Source: Castor canadensis (taxonomy: Eukaryota > Chordata > Mammalia > Rodentia > Castoridae). Taken from it: a stretch of 64,000 nt of DNA. Shown in pieces: positions 22,381-33,429 of the stretch (the first letter of the stretch is position 1; every line of letters starts with the position of its first letter). The stretch spans positions 58,904,951 through 58,968,950 of the forward strand of contig NC_133402.1 in the NCBI RefSeq assembly GCF_047511655.1. The letters run 5' to 3'. The notes below the pieces were generated by a model that was not told the origin of the DNA, made no database searches, and saw only the letters and a list, made by a program, of their open reading frames with translations. The translations under genes and the position numbers were made by a program.

Positions 22381-23420
22381 CCCTTTAGTAAGCTCCCCCA
22401 AAAGCAGACACCTGCTGACAATCAGGGTTCGCAGGATTGCTCAGATGACTCATGCTAATTGAGCCTATATGGGGATGCATCACGGGGGTGCCAGTGGGGA
22501 TCATTTCACCTGCAGGAAACTGTATCATGGCCTGATCCTTCAGCCTGCAGGTCCTGCACCTGCTCACTTTAGCTCGAATCAGATTCATGGACGGAGACTT
22601 GGGGACTATCTTGTAAATTGATTCAAACTGCCCCCCTTGCAAAGATGAGGTTTGATTAAAGGGAAAGAAAGGCCAGCACCATAAACGAGGATTAACCAAA
22701 ACCCAAACGCTGTACAACGAGAATGAGTTCCCCAGTGTCTGTTACAGTGGCTGCAGGAGGATCTTTTTGCCCTGACATCACTCTTGTCTGGTAGGAGCCT
22801 CCTGTCTCCCAAAGTCAACTTGGTCACCCTCAATTAATGTGACAAACCCCACATCTCCTGAGGTACTCTGCTGTGGCCTGTTTTCCACAGCTCCCCTAAA
22901 ATGAGCACTTAATAATCCTCTTTGGAGCTATCCTCTGCTCAATCCAGAGCCTTCTGTTGGCCACGAACAGGTATCCACAGTTGCCCCCGGATGCAACTGT
23001 GGTATGAACAGAGAAGTCTCCTGCAGGTCCAGACACGAAGGGAGTTAAAGCTATCCCACTTGTTGATGACTCTGGTTTTCTCTGTGCCCAAGGGTCCCCA
23101 GAAATAACTCTTGGGTCTCCACATGCCTCTCCCATTTTGAGCTGGATTTCTTCTCCGGACCTCAGCAATCCTGGGCTCAGAGTGCCTTGGCGTCTTTCCA
23201 AAGTTCTCTGGGCCTTGAATAGATGGGCTGCTCTTTCCTAAAAGAGAAAGGAGAGATTACTGCTTCTGAGCCCTGGGGAGGGTTCGGGGTTAACCAGAGA
23301 GCTCTGTCTGTGGGAATGATGCCTTCCTTGTGCCCGAGTCTCAAGTGGGTCACAAGTCCTCACACATCCCAATCACATGCACAGAAATGGTTCAAGTCAT
23401 TGCACAAGTGGCCGAGGTAG
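22380..23420. other. Repeat-poor unassigned block with minus-strand open frames
   Basis: Several overlapping minus-strand open stretches of 60-110 codons in different frames and no SINE, MIR or L2 text. I recognise no protein family. Could be a decayed element, or regulatory DNA near A4GNT's 5' end. Confidence 0.35.
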
Positions 23421-23471
23421 AAGGCGGTGAAGTAGTTCATGGTCTTTTGTCAGGCAGGGAGGGCACAATCA

Positions 23472-23513
23472 CGAGTGGCACAGTGAGATCCTCGAGTGGC
23501 ACAGTGAGATCCT
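23472..23513 (+). repeat. Perfect 21-bp tandem duplication
   Basis: Unit 'cgagtggcacagtgagatcc' plus t, twice in a row, followed by a partial 'acgagt'. Confidence 0.9.
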
Positions 23514-23745
23514 GATCACGAGTAGGTCCTGCTGGCCAAGCAGAAGGTACAACAGAGTAGAAGATTTTAGAATTATACCTCCGTGTACCACACAGATGAG
23601 GGGACCAGAATAAGTCTCACCTCCCTTATGAAGTGCAGAAAATAACTGACCTCCGTCTTTTTTGTGAGGATGGAAGGCCTCTGTAAACCAAACAAGCAAC
23701 TCTCACTTTCCACCAAGGAAAAGAGGAAAGAGAGTAAAATATAAG

Positions 23746-23806
<61 letters not shown>
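23746..23806 (+). repeat. (TA)n microsatellite
   Basis: About 60 bp of TA with one 'tg' interruption. Confidence 0.95.
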
Positions 23807-23812
<6 letters not shown>

Positions 23813-23880
23813 GTATTTGAACTTCCTGATAAAAACATTAAGTTGTTCTATTTTCTTCAAATCAATGAAACCTATTTCCC

Positions 23881-24080
23881 GCTGGGTATAGTAGCTTATG
23901 TCTGTAATCTCAGCCATGTGGGAGGCATAGGCAGGAGGACGAATTTCTGATGACAGAGCAAAAGCATGAGCATGCACCCTAAAGCAAAAAGGACTGGAGG
24001 CAGGGCTAAAGTGGTAGAGAAGCCATCTAACAAGCACAGGGCCCTGAGTTCAAATCCCAGGACTGCCAAAAGAAAGAAAG
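23881..24080 (+). repeat. Dimeric B1/ID SINE
   Basis: Left unit partly deleted; right unit 'ggactggaggcagggctaaag...' with GAAA-rich tail. Confidence 0.8.
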
Positions 24081-24084
24081 AAAA

Positions 24085-26155
24085 AATCTGTTTCTCAGTG
24101 AACCTTTAAGAAAAAAATCTTCAACCCTCTGTGGGAATTGATGTGTCCAGAGGGCAGGTCCCAGGTACCTGGGCCTCTTTAGGATCACAGCCTGGCACCC
24201 TCAAGTCTTCCTGGGAAGGCCTCCTGTCACATAAGCCCCTTTTTCTGGATCTTCCAAGAGCACATCCTCAGCCTTCCCTCTGGAGAGAAGAGCAGGACTT
24301 CTTTTCCTTTCTTCTGTTCTCCTTTCTGTCATACCTGGCCAGTAGGTACCACTCTAACTGTCTGGCTGTTCAGGGAGGTGCCACAGCACCAGCAATTAAC
24401 TCAGATTTCACAGGTCCCTAGAGGCTGCAAGATGGGCTTCAGGAAACCTTGAGCCCTGGGACCCTACCTTGCATTCATTCTTCAGCCTGGATGCCCCTTG
24501 TCCATAGCTTCTCCTCATCGCACCTTCCCTAAGGAAGGTCACTGCCCTTTGACCGTCCTTAACACCCTCTCTTTCACCTGCTTCACTACATAATCCCAGG
24601 CCTTCTCCAACTAGCCAGGCAACCCCTAGGAACCCTACTGTCGATATTTGGGAGGTAGAAGGACATCATCGTAGAGGAATGGATAGGTCTGCATACTTGC
24701 TGATAGTCACAGAGACATCTAAGTATTACCCACTTTTTTAGACTTGCTGCTCTCTGTGAGAGGTTCTTCCTCGGTTATCACATAAACCAGACTTGGTCAA
24801 TCCAACAGACTATGGAGCCTGGGTAATTTTCACTGACTTAGGAGACTTTAGGAAATAGGAATTGAAGTGGCCCCAAATAAATAACCAGGATAGGAAAAAA
24901 AAAATCTCTGAATCCAATGCTATTTCTGTTTTATGAAACTGTCCCTTGGATATTGGGACTAATGCAAAGAGAAGCAGACCGGAGAGGAGAAGCAGAGAAC
25001 GGGAGGACAGACTTCCCATTTCTTTAGCCCTCCACACGCCCTCCAGCAACGCCAGCTGGAGTTGCTCAGTCCTGGGGGACTGAGCGCCACCTTCCATAAG
25101 GAGCCCCCCGTACCAGGCAGCCAGAGCAAAGGGACTCTTTAACAATCAACGTTTATGGACATGAACTGCACATGAAAAGTGTACCTCATGATTTCGTAGC
25201 TGCTTTGAAGTCAGGTTTATGGCAAGAAGGAAATGTTCAAGCTAACAATCCTTGGTCTGTTTGCTTTGGAGCCTCTAGCACCACAGTTCCGGTTTTTAAC
25301 GTATTTGTTAAGTAAGTGGGACTGATAAGTGTGTTAAAACATTCAGCTGCTAACGGGGCAAAACAAATACACAAGGTGATATCTTATCCACGTTGCCAAT
25401 TCCTTTTGTCACTGTCCTACAGCCAGAACAAAGACTGGAGGGGCTGGCTTTACATGAATGGTGGAGACATGGGGAGACAGAGGTGTTTCACTGCAGAGAG
25501 AAGCAATCCATGACATGGCACTTGGGAAACCCATGGGGGAAAAATAAGATAATTGATGCACCTTGAGGAGTGACATCACTAGCATCAAATCCTGGAAAAA
25601 AATGATTGTTTACTAAAATCAGTGCCTTGGCATCAGAGTAAAATTTCCTTGTTGCACAGATAGCTTAAACTATTCTACACTTCTAATAAAATGGTCCTGG
25701 CCCTTCAGTTTCTGGCTTTGTGCTTTCCACGCAGCCATATCAGTTAAATATGCCCCTGTTTCAAAAACCTTACAGACCTACCAAGAGTGTTTCTGGGTTC
25801 GCTCTGGAAATTATTATATTCACACATGTAACTCCCCTCCCCCCACTTTTTAACGTTTACATGCAGATAAAACAGTGGGGTAAGGGTGGGGAGATAAGGT
25901 AAAATCAGTGTTCCCAATGAACCAATTATACTCCTCACACCACTTCCTAAGACTGATGGAACAGGGTCTGATGATGACGGTGGCGACTTTCTGAGAGTGG
26001 CAAGCTGTTTGAAGGGGTTTGCTGTTAAGTTCTGCAAGTCAGAGTCTAATTCTGTCTTCCTTTCATCTTAGACCCACCTATGCTAAGCAGCCACATGGCA
26101 CAGGACTTTCAGAGACTGCCTGGGAGAATAAGTGCCTCTCAATATGGTTGAAAGA
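24085..26155. other. Unassigned intergenic sequence
   Basis: About 2 kb with no clear SINE, LINE or exon. Includes a minus-strand 111-codon open stretch at 24810-25145 with a hydrophobic segment, without family match. Confidence 0.4.
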
Positions 26156-26160
26156 AACGA

Positions 26161-26281
26161 TTATGGACTGAATATTTGTGTCCCTCTAAAATTTGCATGT
26201 TGAAGTCCTAACTTGTTGGTATTTGGGGTCTTTGGGGGGAGGGGCATTACATTAAGTCCCGAATGAACTTATGAGAAGAAA

Positions 26282-26346
<65 letters not shown>

Positions 26347-26497
26347 GGGAAAGGCCATGTAAGCATACAGCAAGAAAGAAGTAGCTGCTTACAAGGCAGA
26401 ACTTGAATCTCCCAGTAGTGTAAGCAGTAAATATCTTCTGTTTAAGCCAGGCAGTCTGTGGTATTTTGTGGTAGCAGCACAGGCTAACTAGGACAGA
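26161..26497 (+). mobile_element. MLT1-type MaLR solitary LTR fossil with CT microsatellite
   Basis: 'tatggactgaatatttgtgtccctc' start and 'gtttaagccaggcagtctgtggtattttgtggtagcagcacaggctaactaggacag' end are MLT1 hallmarks. Holds (CT)n at 26284-26344. Broken, old. Confidence 0.75.
26284..26344 (+). repeat. (CT)n microsatellite
   Basis: About 61 bp of pure CT inside the LTR, where MLT1 LTRs carry a short natural CT stretch. Confidence 0.95.
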
Positions 26498-26580
26498 AAC
26501 TTCATGTTAAGCTTACACATGGTTCGTGAGAATCTGTTTCTGAACTATGGGTGATGTTGAAGCTACTTTTAAGAATTAGG

Positions 26581-26706
26581 AGCCAGGCACAGTAGCTCAC
26601 ACCTGTAATCCCAGCACTCAGGAGGCTGAGGCAAGAAGATCATGAGTTCAAGACCAGCCTGGACTACATAGTGAGACCCTGCCTCAAAAAAAAAAAAAAA
26701 GAAAGA
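26581..26706 (+). repeat. B1-type SINE monomer
   Basis: Single 7SL-like unit 'gccaggcacagtagctcac...ctacatagtgagaccctgcctc' with poly(A); 'aagaatt' on both sides. Confidence 0.85.
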
Positions 26707-27057
26707 AAAGAATTCGGACCAGGCGTCAGTGGGAAGGGACAACTTCATTTGCAACAGAATCCCACAATAGGTAGAAGTGTTCTTCTGCCTTTCCTTCTTC
26801 TATGCCTCCCTGCCTCTACCCCCCTCACTGTTCACTTGTTGCATCTTTTTTCTGCAAATGTACATCCCTGGTCTCCCTTGTCTCTGTATCACTACACACA
26901 CAGGGACCCAAGTCAGAAAACACAGAGTCATTGTTAACTCTTCTCTCTCCTTACCCCTCACGCACAAGCTGTAAGTTCAGGTTCTCTGAGAAGCAGAGAT
27001 ATTAACTATGCATGGACTTTATTCAGAGAAATACCTATGTGATTAAAAAAAAAAAGT

Positions 27058-27140
27058 ATAGGGCATGGTTCAAGTGGTAGAGCACCAGCAAGCACACAGC
27101 CCTGAGTTCAAACCCCAGTACCACCAAAAAAAAAAAAAAA
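27058..27140 (+). repeat. ID-like SINE
   Basis: Right unit with a small deletion in the box region and a long A-tail. Confidence 0.8.
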
Positions 27141-27849
27141 TAGGGAAGGATCTTTATAAGGCTGGCACAGCTGTCAGATCACAATTATGTTTAGGAAAAT
27201 CTAGGAGGGAGGGCTCCTAGGCTGCCCAATCAAAGGCTGTCTAAGGAAGGTTCAACAAAGTCTTCAGGGAGCCCTCAACCTAAAGACAGTCATTACAGGA
27301 GTCCTGTGCTGCCCAGGAAAGGTCCATCTCAGTATTGTTCTTACCCTATGGGAAGAATGCCCACCGCACAAACTCAGAGCTAAATATCCTAGGCAGCAGC
27401 TGGGCCCCTGGGTCGGTGAGGCTCTCCCTAGCTGGAGGTTGTGGGGCACACACTCATGGCTGCCACACTGAACTCTTGCGCTGTACAATCTACTTCCCCC
27501 CCAACAGGCTCAAGGCAAGTGCTTTCCTGGTTCACACTAGCCTTTGTTCCTAAGGGAAAACTAACAAGAAGGACTTTAAGTGAGATGAACCACAGCCCTT
27601 GTCTAAGGGCTGCACGCCATCCTCTCCCTCCAGCAATACCCATGCTAAATTCCCTTGACCCTCAGCAGTCAACTCACCAGGCATTGGTAGCACAGCTAGC
27701 TGTGCAACTCGTCTCCCTGAAGTGCCCGAATGCTTGATAGTCAGCCCTTTCTCAGTTCAGGGTCCCCACATGTCTGCTCGTATCAGGAGGCACCAAAGTG
27801 GATCTCCTAGGTTCTAAACACATTCCTTCATGTTGCTATTTTATGTGAG

Positions 27850-29150
27850 GCTACTATTTTACTTGCTGGTCCCTGAGCTGGTGGCCTGCAGTTGTTTCTA
27901 ATTCAATGGGACTAAATTGCACTATCACCTGGCAAGAGCTTCTCTGTGTGGGACCACAGCCTCCAACATGGAAGAGCTCAGAATTGCAGCAACAAGAAGC
28001 ACAAAACTCCTTAACAGATCCATCATGAATGATGCTGAGTTCTTTGATTCCAGAATCCTTCCTATTAGGCATGGAGTGCCTTACACCAATCCCTGAATTG
28101 AAAATACGTAGATGTTGTCTCCTGAGGGCTGGCACCCCATTCTTTCAGTGTTTCCTCCAAGCTGGTATTTCAGCTGCACCTTTCTAAAGCCATTCCAGAA
28201 AGCTGCCTCTGAATGGGGTGATTTGTGATACAAGCAGTAAGTCCCATGGTCATGAGCCCACTGTTGGACCTCCATCACTGTCAGCCAATGGCCAATTGCT
28301 GAGCTGCCTGAGATCCTGGGCCTGAGGATCAAGCATCCCCCAGGAAGGGTTGTGCTTGAGGCTTTGCAAGCATCAGTGCAAACTCACACATGGAATTTTC
28401 ATTCCTGTGCAGATGAACCATTACCTCTTCCAGTGTGCAGTGGCTCATTTTATGTACTGACTTAACTGGGCTAGGGGATGCTTGGATCCCTGGTAAGCCA
28501 TTACCAGGTATGGACACGTCAGAGGGTGTTTCCAGAAGAAATTATCATTTGGATCAGTAGAATAAGTAAAGAAAATCTGCTCTCACCAATATGGCAGGCA
28601 CCATCCAATCTGTTGAGGGCCAGAATAGAACAAAAATATTAAGGAAAGGTCAAGTCTCTCCCTCCTCTACAGTTCTCAGAAATTTGGGCTTAGAGTGAAT
28701 TATACCACCAGGCTTCCTGGTTCTCCAGCTTGCAGACAACAGATAGTGGGACTTCTTGGCCTCCATAAGTATGTGACCCAATTCCCATAATAAATTTCCT
28801 CTTATCTATCTGTGTATCAATGTATATATCATCTATTTATCTACACTATTGGTTCTATTTCCCTGGAGAACCCTGACAAATACCCAGTAGAAGAGGCCTA
28901 GTGCAGTCAGTCGACCATGGTCTCAAGTAGCCAGATGATCTCCTCAAGAAACAGTGTCATAACTAGACCTAGTGTTGACCTTTGTTCCTGACAAGCTGGA
29001 TTACTGCCACAGCTGGATTGGTCTTGGTAAGTGGGAGTTACCTGCTGGGCTGTTGGGCTAATACTGGCCTCTGTCTTTGCCATGACAGCTAATCCATTCA
29101 TGTTGCACACCTGCAAGTTCTGGAGTGGTGACCAGTGGCTCTACTGTCAG
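27850..29150 (-). mobile_element. ERVL-class internal fossil (pol-derived), interrupted by an LTR
   Basis: Minus-strand text resembles the end of ERVL pol: an integrase-like 'QQWAHDHGTY' at about 28080-28330, and further on a region like the sequence between pol and the 3' LTR in that family. Clearly broken, with many breaks, and split by an unrelated LTR at 28441-28883. It may extend left to about 27150. Old. Confidence 0.5.
28441..28883 (+). mobile_element. Old solitary LTR-like element inside the ERVL fossil
   Basis: Starts 'tggctcattttatgtactgacttaactggg' and ends 'ttggttctatttccctggagaaccctgacaaata', a familiar mammalian LTR-type pair of ends; exact family not certain. Broken. Confidence 0.55.
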
Positions 29151-29154
29151 CAGT

Positions 29155-29290
29155 TCACCAGTGTTTCTGTGCGCTGTCTCACTCTTGTTTTAATCTGCAT
29201 TTCTCTGATGCTTCATGAGTATCAGCACCTCCTTGCATAGAAATTAGCTGCTTCTCTTCTTCTGTAAATTGCCTCTTTTGTTGCACTGGC
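29155..29290 (-). mobile_element. L1 3' UTR fragment
   Basis: 'ttttaatctgcatttctctgatgcttcatgagtatcagcacc' is reverse-strand L1M text. Confidence 0.6.
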
Positions 29291-30440
29291 CTCCTGTTTC
29301 ACTCCTATACCTGTATGTTTTAAATTCCACTGGCTGGTTTAGTGTGTCCTAATCTGTGGAAGGACTGCACCCTTTTCTGGTTTCCCCTCATGTCCTTGGA
29401 TCAGCTGCACTAGCAGGACAAATGGCTTCTGAAGGTCAAAGCAATGTTGAAACACTCACCCTCAGAATAAACTGAGAGAAATGAATGGAAAGTGAGGAAC
29501 AGGTAAAAAGTATGATAAGATATAGGATGGAACTTACTCTTTGAAGAAATGAAAGGTAAAAGGAAGAAGAGAAAGAGGAAAAGAAATAGGCAGCAACAGA
29601 TTTTATAGGGAAAAGAATTTAAAATTATTTAAGAGGAGAGAACACAGACAATAGTAAAATGCTAGTCCAGAATAAATGTGTGATGTGATACAAATAAAAT
29701 TTATCTTGAGAGCTCTTAGCAGGATTTGGAGGAAATAACAGTAGCAACATAAAGTTTTAATTTCTCTAAATTGCCATATTAAAACAAGCACAACTAAATT
29801 GTAGTACCAAAGTCCCACAGGCAACCTTTGCAATAAAACCAGGTGACAAAGTATCCTCCAGAATCCCATGGAGGGTGATGACAAACCATGAGAGCTCCAG
29901 GAGCTCCATGCCATCAGTTCTCTCTGTGGGGAAGCACAGAGAAAACTGGTCAGGCCTTGGAGAGGAGAAACTCGAAGTATCTGACAGATGCTCCTGAAAA
30001 GCATAGCAAGGTGATGGGAGAACAGTGCTGAAACTGGTGGGCCAGGGGCCTGAACCTTGAAATCTGAAGGGACTGGAGTAGCCTGGATCTACACTATAGA
30101 CTCTGAAAGCCAAACAGCAAGCATCTTCTGAGCACAGAGCCCCACACTGAGGGGAAACTAATAGAAATGGAATCAAATTGTACAGGCCAGGAAATCATAC
30201 CTCCAGAAAGATGGGGCGAAGTGACCAGGCTTACCCTCTCACCTGAAACAAACAAAAATAAACAAAATGTATGGAACTATGTATTTAAGACACCAAACAT
30301 CAGTAAATGAAGGACAGGAGCTCCTGAAATAATGGGACAGAAACAAAACAAGTCCTGTGATTATCCTAGCTTATTCCTTAAGAAAATTTCTGAGCCACAG
30401 TTCAGGGAGGAACCACAGACCCCATGGGCTCCTTGCATTG
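29290..30440. other. Unassigned, possibly LINE-derived sequence
   Basis: A-rich with 'acaccaaacatcagtaaatgaagg' suggestive of an L1M 5' region. No gene seen. Confidence 0.3.
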
Positions 30441-30449
30441 AAAAGACAA

Positions 30450-30570
30450 ACCTAGATGGGCACAGTAGAGCATGTCTGTAGTCTCAGACACTGGGGGCTG
30501 AGGAAGATCACATGGGACCAGGAATTCAAAACAGTGTAATGAGACACTGACTCTTAAAGAAAAAAAAAAT
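30450..30570 (+). repeat. B1-type SINE monomer, diverged
   Basis: 'gatgggcacagtagagcatgtctgtagtctcag' through an A-run. Confidence 0.65.
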
Positions 30571-31078
30571 AGCTGAGTTTCCAAAATGATGGAAATAGGC
30601 CACAATAGCTAACAAAACATTGAAGAGAAGAATGAAGTTGGAGAACTGACACTACCTGACTTCAAACCTCCCATAAAGCTATAATAATCAAGACATTGTA
30701 ATATTGTCAAAATAGACAAATTAATGAAAGAGGCTAGAAAGCCCAGAGAAAAGAGTCAAGTAATTACAGCCAACTGGTCTTTGACAAAGGAGCCAGGCAA
30801 CACAATGGAGAAAAGAGATTGTTTTTCAACAAAAAGTGCTAGAACATATGGACATCCTCATGCCAAATCAACAACAACAATAATAATAAATCCAGACACA
30901 GACCTTACACCTGTCCCAAAAACTAACTCCAAATGGGTCACAGACCTAAATGTGAGACACAAAACTGTGCAACAACTAGATCACACAGGAGGAAGTCGAG
31001 ATGACCTGTGTGTCTTTAATAATGGCTATTTTAGATACAACCAGGAGCATGATCCAAGAAAGAAACAATTGACAAGCT

Positions 31079-31259
31079 TGCTATGGTTTAAACATGAAGT
31101 GTCCTCCAAAAAGCTCTGTGGTGAAGACTTGGTCCCCAGCTAGTGAAGCTACTGGGAAGTGATTGGATCATGAGGGCACTAACTCCATCAATCCATTGAT
31201 GAGTTCATCATGAATGGGGGAAGTAGGTCTGCAGGGTAAAGCTATCCTGCCCACCTTTT

Positions 31260-31313
<54 letters not shown>

Positions 31314-31481
31314 TTTCTGTCTGCCACAAGGTGAGGTGAGCACAAGCTTCCTGCCTCGCTACACTTCCTGCCAAGTGACCATGTATTGAAACCTCTGAAA
31401 TTGAGAGCCAAAAATAAATCCTTCTTCCCCTAAATTGCTTATTTCAGGTATTTTGTCACAGCTATGAAAAACTGACTAACA
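31079..31481 (+). mobile_element. MaLR-type solitary LTR fossil inside L1
   Basis: 'tgctatggtttaaacatgaagtg' to 'caggtattttgtcacagctatgaaaaactgactaaca'. Whole in outline, with a (CT)n expansion at 31264-31311. L1 text resumes straight after it. Confidence 0.75.
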
Positions 31482-31645
31482 TAAAGTTAGACTTCATTAA
31501 AATTAGAAATTTCTTCTCTTTGACAGACATTGTCAAGAGAATAAAAAGAAAAGTTACAGACTGAGAGAAAATACTTACAAAACACCTAACTGATAAAGGA
31601 CTGCTACCCAAAATCTACCAGGAACTCATAAAACTCAACAACAAA

Positions 31646-31757
31646 GCTGGGTGTGGTGGTGCACACCTGTAATCCCAGCACTCTGGAGGCTGGAGGGGAG
31701 GAGGATAACAAATTCAAAACCTGCCTGGGCTAGAGACCATCTCAAAAAAAAAAAAAA
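31646..31757 (+). repeat. B1-type SINE monomer inside L1
   Basis: 'gctgggtgtggtggtgcacacctg...' with poly(A); 'ctcaacaa' on both sides. Confidence 0.8.
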
Positions 31758-32429
31758 CCAAAACAACAACAACAAAACCCTCAACAAGAACAACAAACAT
31801 TGATTTAACTATGGACCCAAGTCCTTAACAGTAACTCTCATTCTTGGCTGGTGGGAATGCCAAATGGTACGGGCATTCTGGAAGAGAGTCTGAAGTTACT
31901 GGCAGAATTAAATATGCTTTTACCATATGAGCCAGCAGTGTTCTTTGCTATTTACCCACAGGAACTGAGTGCTTACATCAACACAAAAACCTGCATGTGG
32001 ATTGAGACGCCATGTAATTCCCCAAGATGGTATTCTGGAAAAGGCAAAACTATGAGGACAGCAAAACTATCAGTGGGTGACAGGGGCTGGGGGTGAAGGG
32101 GTAGCACAGGCAGGGTACAGAGAATTTTGATTCTGCATCAGGCTCTAATGACAGAGGTGTGTCATCGTACATTTGTCCAAACCCACAGACATACAGCAGC
32201 GAGAAGGAACTCTAACATGTACTATAGACTTTGGGTGATACTGATGTGTCAATGGAGGCTTGTCAATCATAACAAATGTGCCTCTCTGGTTGGTGAGGGA
32301 ATGTTGATAACAGAGGAAGCTAAGCATGTGTGATGGCAGATGGTATATGAGAAACATCTGTACCTTTGTTTTCGTTCTAAAAACTAACGTCTTAAAAAAA
32401 CAGAGTGGAAAAATAAACATTATGTAAGA

Positions 32430-32760
32430 GGATAAAGAGATGGATGGCAGATTTCTTGTTAGCAATGATGCAAAAAAGAACAGTGAGGAACATTTTACAG
32501 TACTAAACAATGACAAAAATCAACATAGAATTCAGTCCCCTGTGAAAATATTTTTCAAAATTGAACACAAAATGAAGACTTTTTTAGACATACAAAAGTC
32601 TACAAGATTTATCACTAACAGACTTTCACTATAAGAAATGCTAAGGGAAGTTCTTCAAGCCAAAGAAAAATTATACCAGTAAATATGGATGTATGCAAGG
32701 GAATGGAGAACTCCAGAACTAGCTATGTGAGTCAATATACACAGTTTTAAGAGTTTTTAA
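32430..32760 (+). mobile_element. Probable second L1M fragment
   Basis: 'ctaacagactttcactataagaaatgctaagggaagttcttcaagcc' resembles old L1M text; origin within the element not fixed. Confidence 0.5.
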
Positions 32761-32829
32761 ATAAACTTTAAAATATAACTGCCTACTACACAATAGTGTG
32801 GAGTTTATAACATACATAAAATTAAACTG

Positions 32830-32935
32830 TGACAGGTGTGGTGGTACATGCCTGTAATCTGAACACATGGGAGACTGGAGCAATAAGAATGAGAGTTTGA
32901 AGGCTAGATTGTGAGACACTGTCTCAAAAAACAAG
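32830..32935 (+). repeat. B1-type SINE monomer
   Basis: 'gacaggtgtggtggtacatgcctgtaatc...gagacactgtctc' with A-tail. Confidence 0.75.
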
Positions 32936-33337
32936 TAAAATATGTGACTTAACAGCAGAAAGGGTGGAAGGGAAGAAATGGAGGTATACCATTACAGGAT
33001 TCTTTCACTGTATGTGAAGTAGTATATACCTGAAGAGAGACAGTCCTTAAAACTCTATAAACCCTGTAGCACCCACTAAAATCACACAACAAAGTTTATA
33101 GCTAGTAAGATAGCAAAGGAAACAAGGGCTGAATAACAAAAACATTCAGTTATTGCAAAAGAGCCCATAAAAGGAAGGAAACAAACAAGACATAAAAAAC
33201 ATGAAAAATGAGGGGGGCGTAAAATGAGATTTTTTAAATTAGTCCTATCAATAACCAAAAAAACAAAATAGGGAGAAAATGGAGAGCCCATAGGCAAAAA
33301 ATGGCCCCTTTCAGTAATTGTATTATTCTGAGACTTT

Positions 33338-33420
33338 TTGCTGGGGGGGGCAGAGTGGGACTGGGGTTTGACTTCATACTTGTAAAGCAGGTGCTCTACT
33401 GTTTGAGCCACATCTCCAGG
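33338..33420 (-). repeat. ID-like SINE
   Basis: Reverse unit 'ctggggtttgacttcatacttg...gagccacatctccagg'. Confidence 0.75.
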
Positions 33421-33429
33421 ACTTTTGTG

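Larger units (their letters stand above)
30600..32410 (+). mobile_element. L1M fragment: ORF2 end and 3' UTR, interrupted twice
   Basis: 'gctataataatcaagacattg', 'ccaactggtctttgacaaagg', 'ccaaatgggtcacagacctaaatgtg' (ORF2 end), then after the LTR 'agacttcattaaaattagaaa' and 'ctgataaaggactgctaccc', then the 3' UTR ending 'gaaacatctgtacctttg'. A 139-codon frame at 30724-31143 is ORF2 remnant. Confidence 0.85.

Noticed and set aside
24810-25145. Minus-strand 111-codon frame with a signal-peptide-like hydrophobic stretch
   Set aside because: No splice signals, no family resemblance, and a single hydrophobic run is common by chance.
31168-31411. Frames with long Arg-Glu repeats
   Set aside because: Translation of the CT microsatellite within an LTR fossil.
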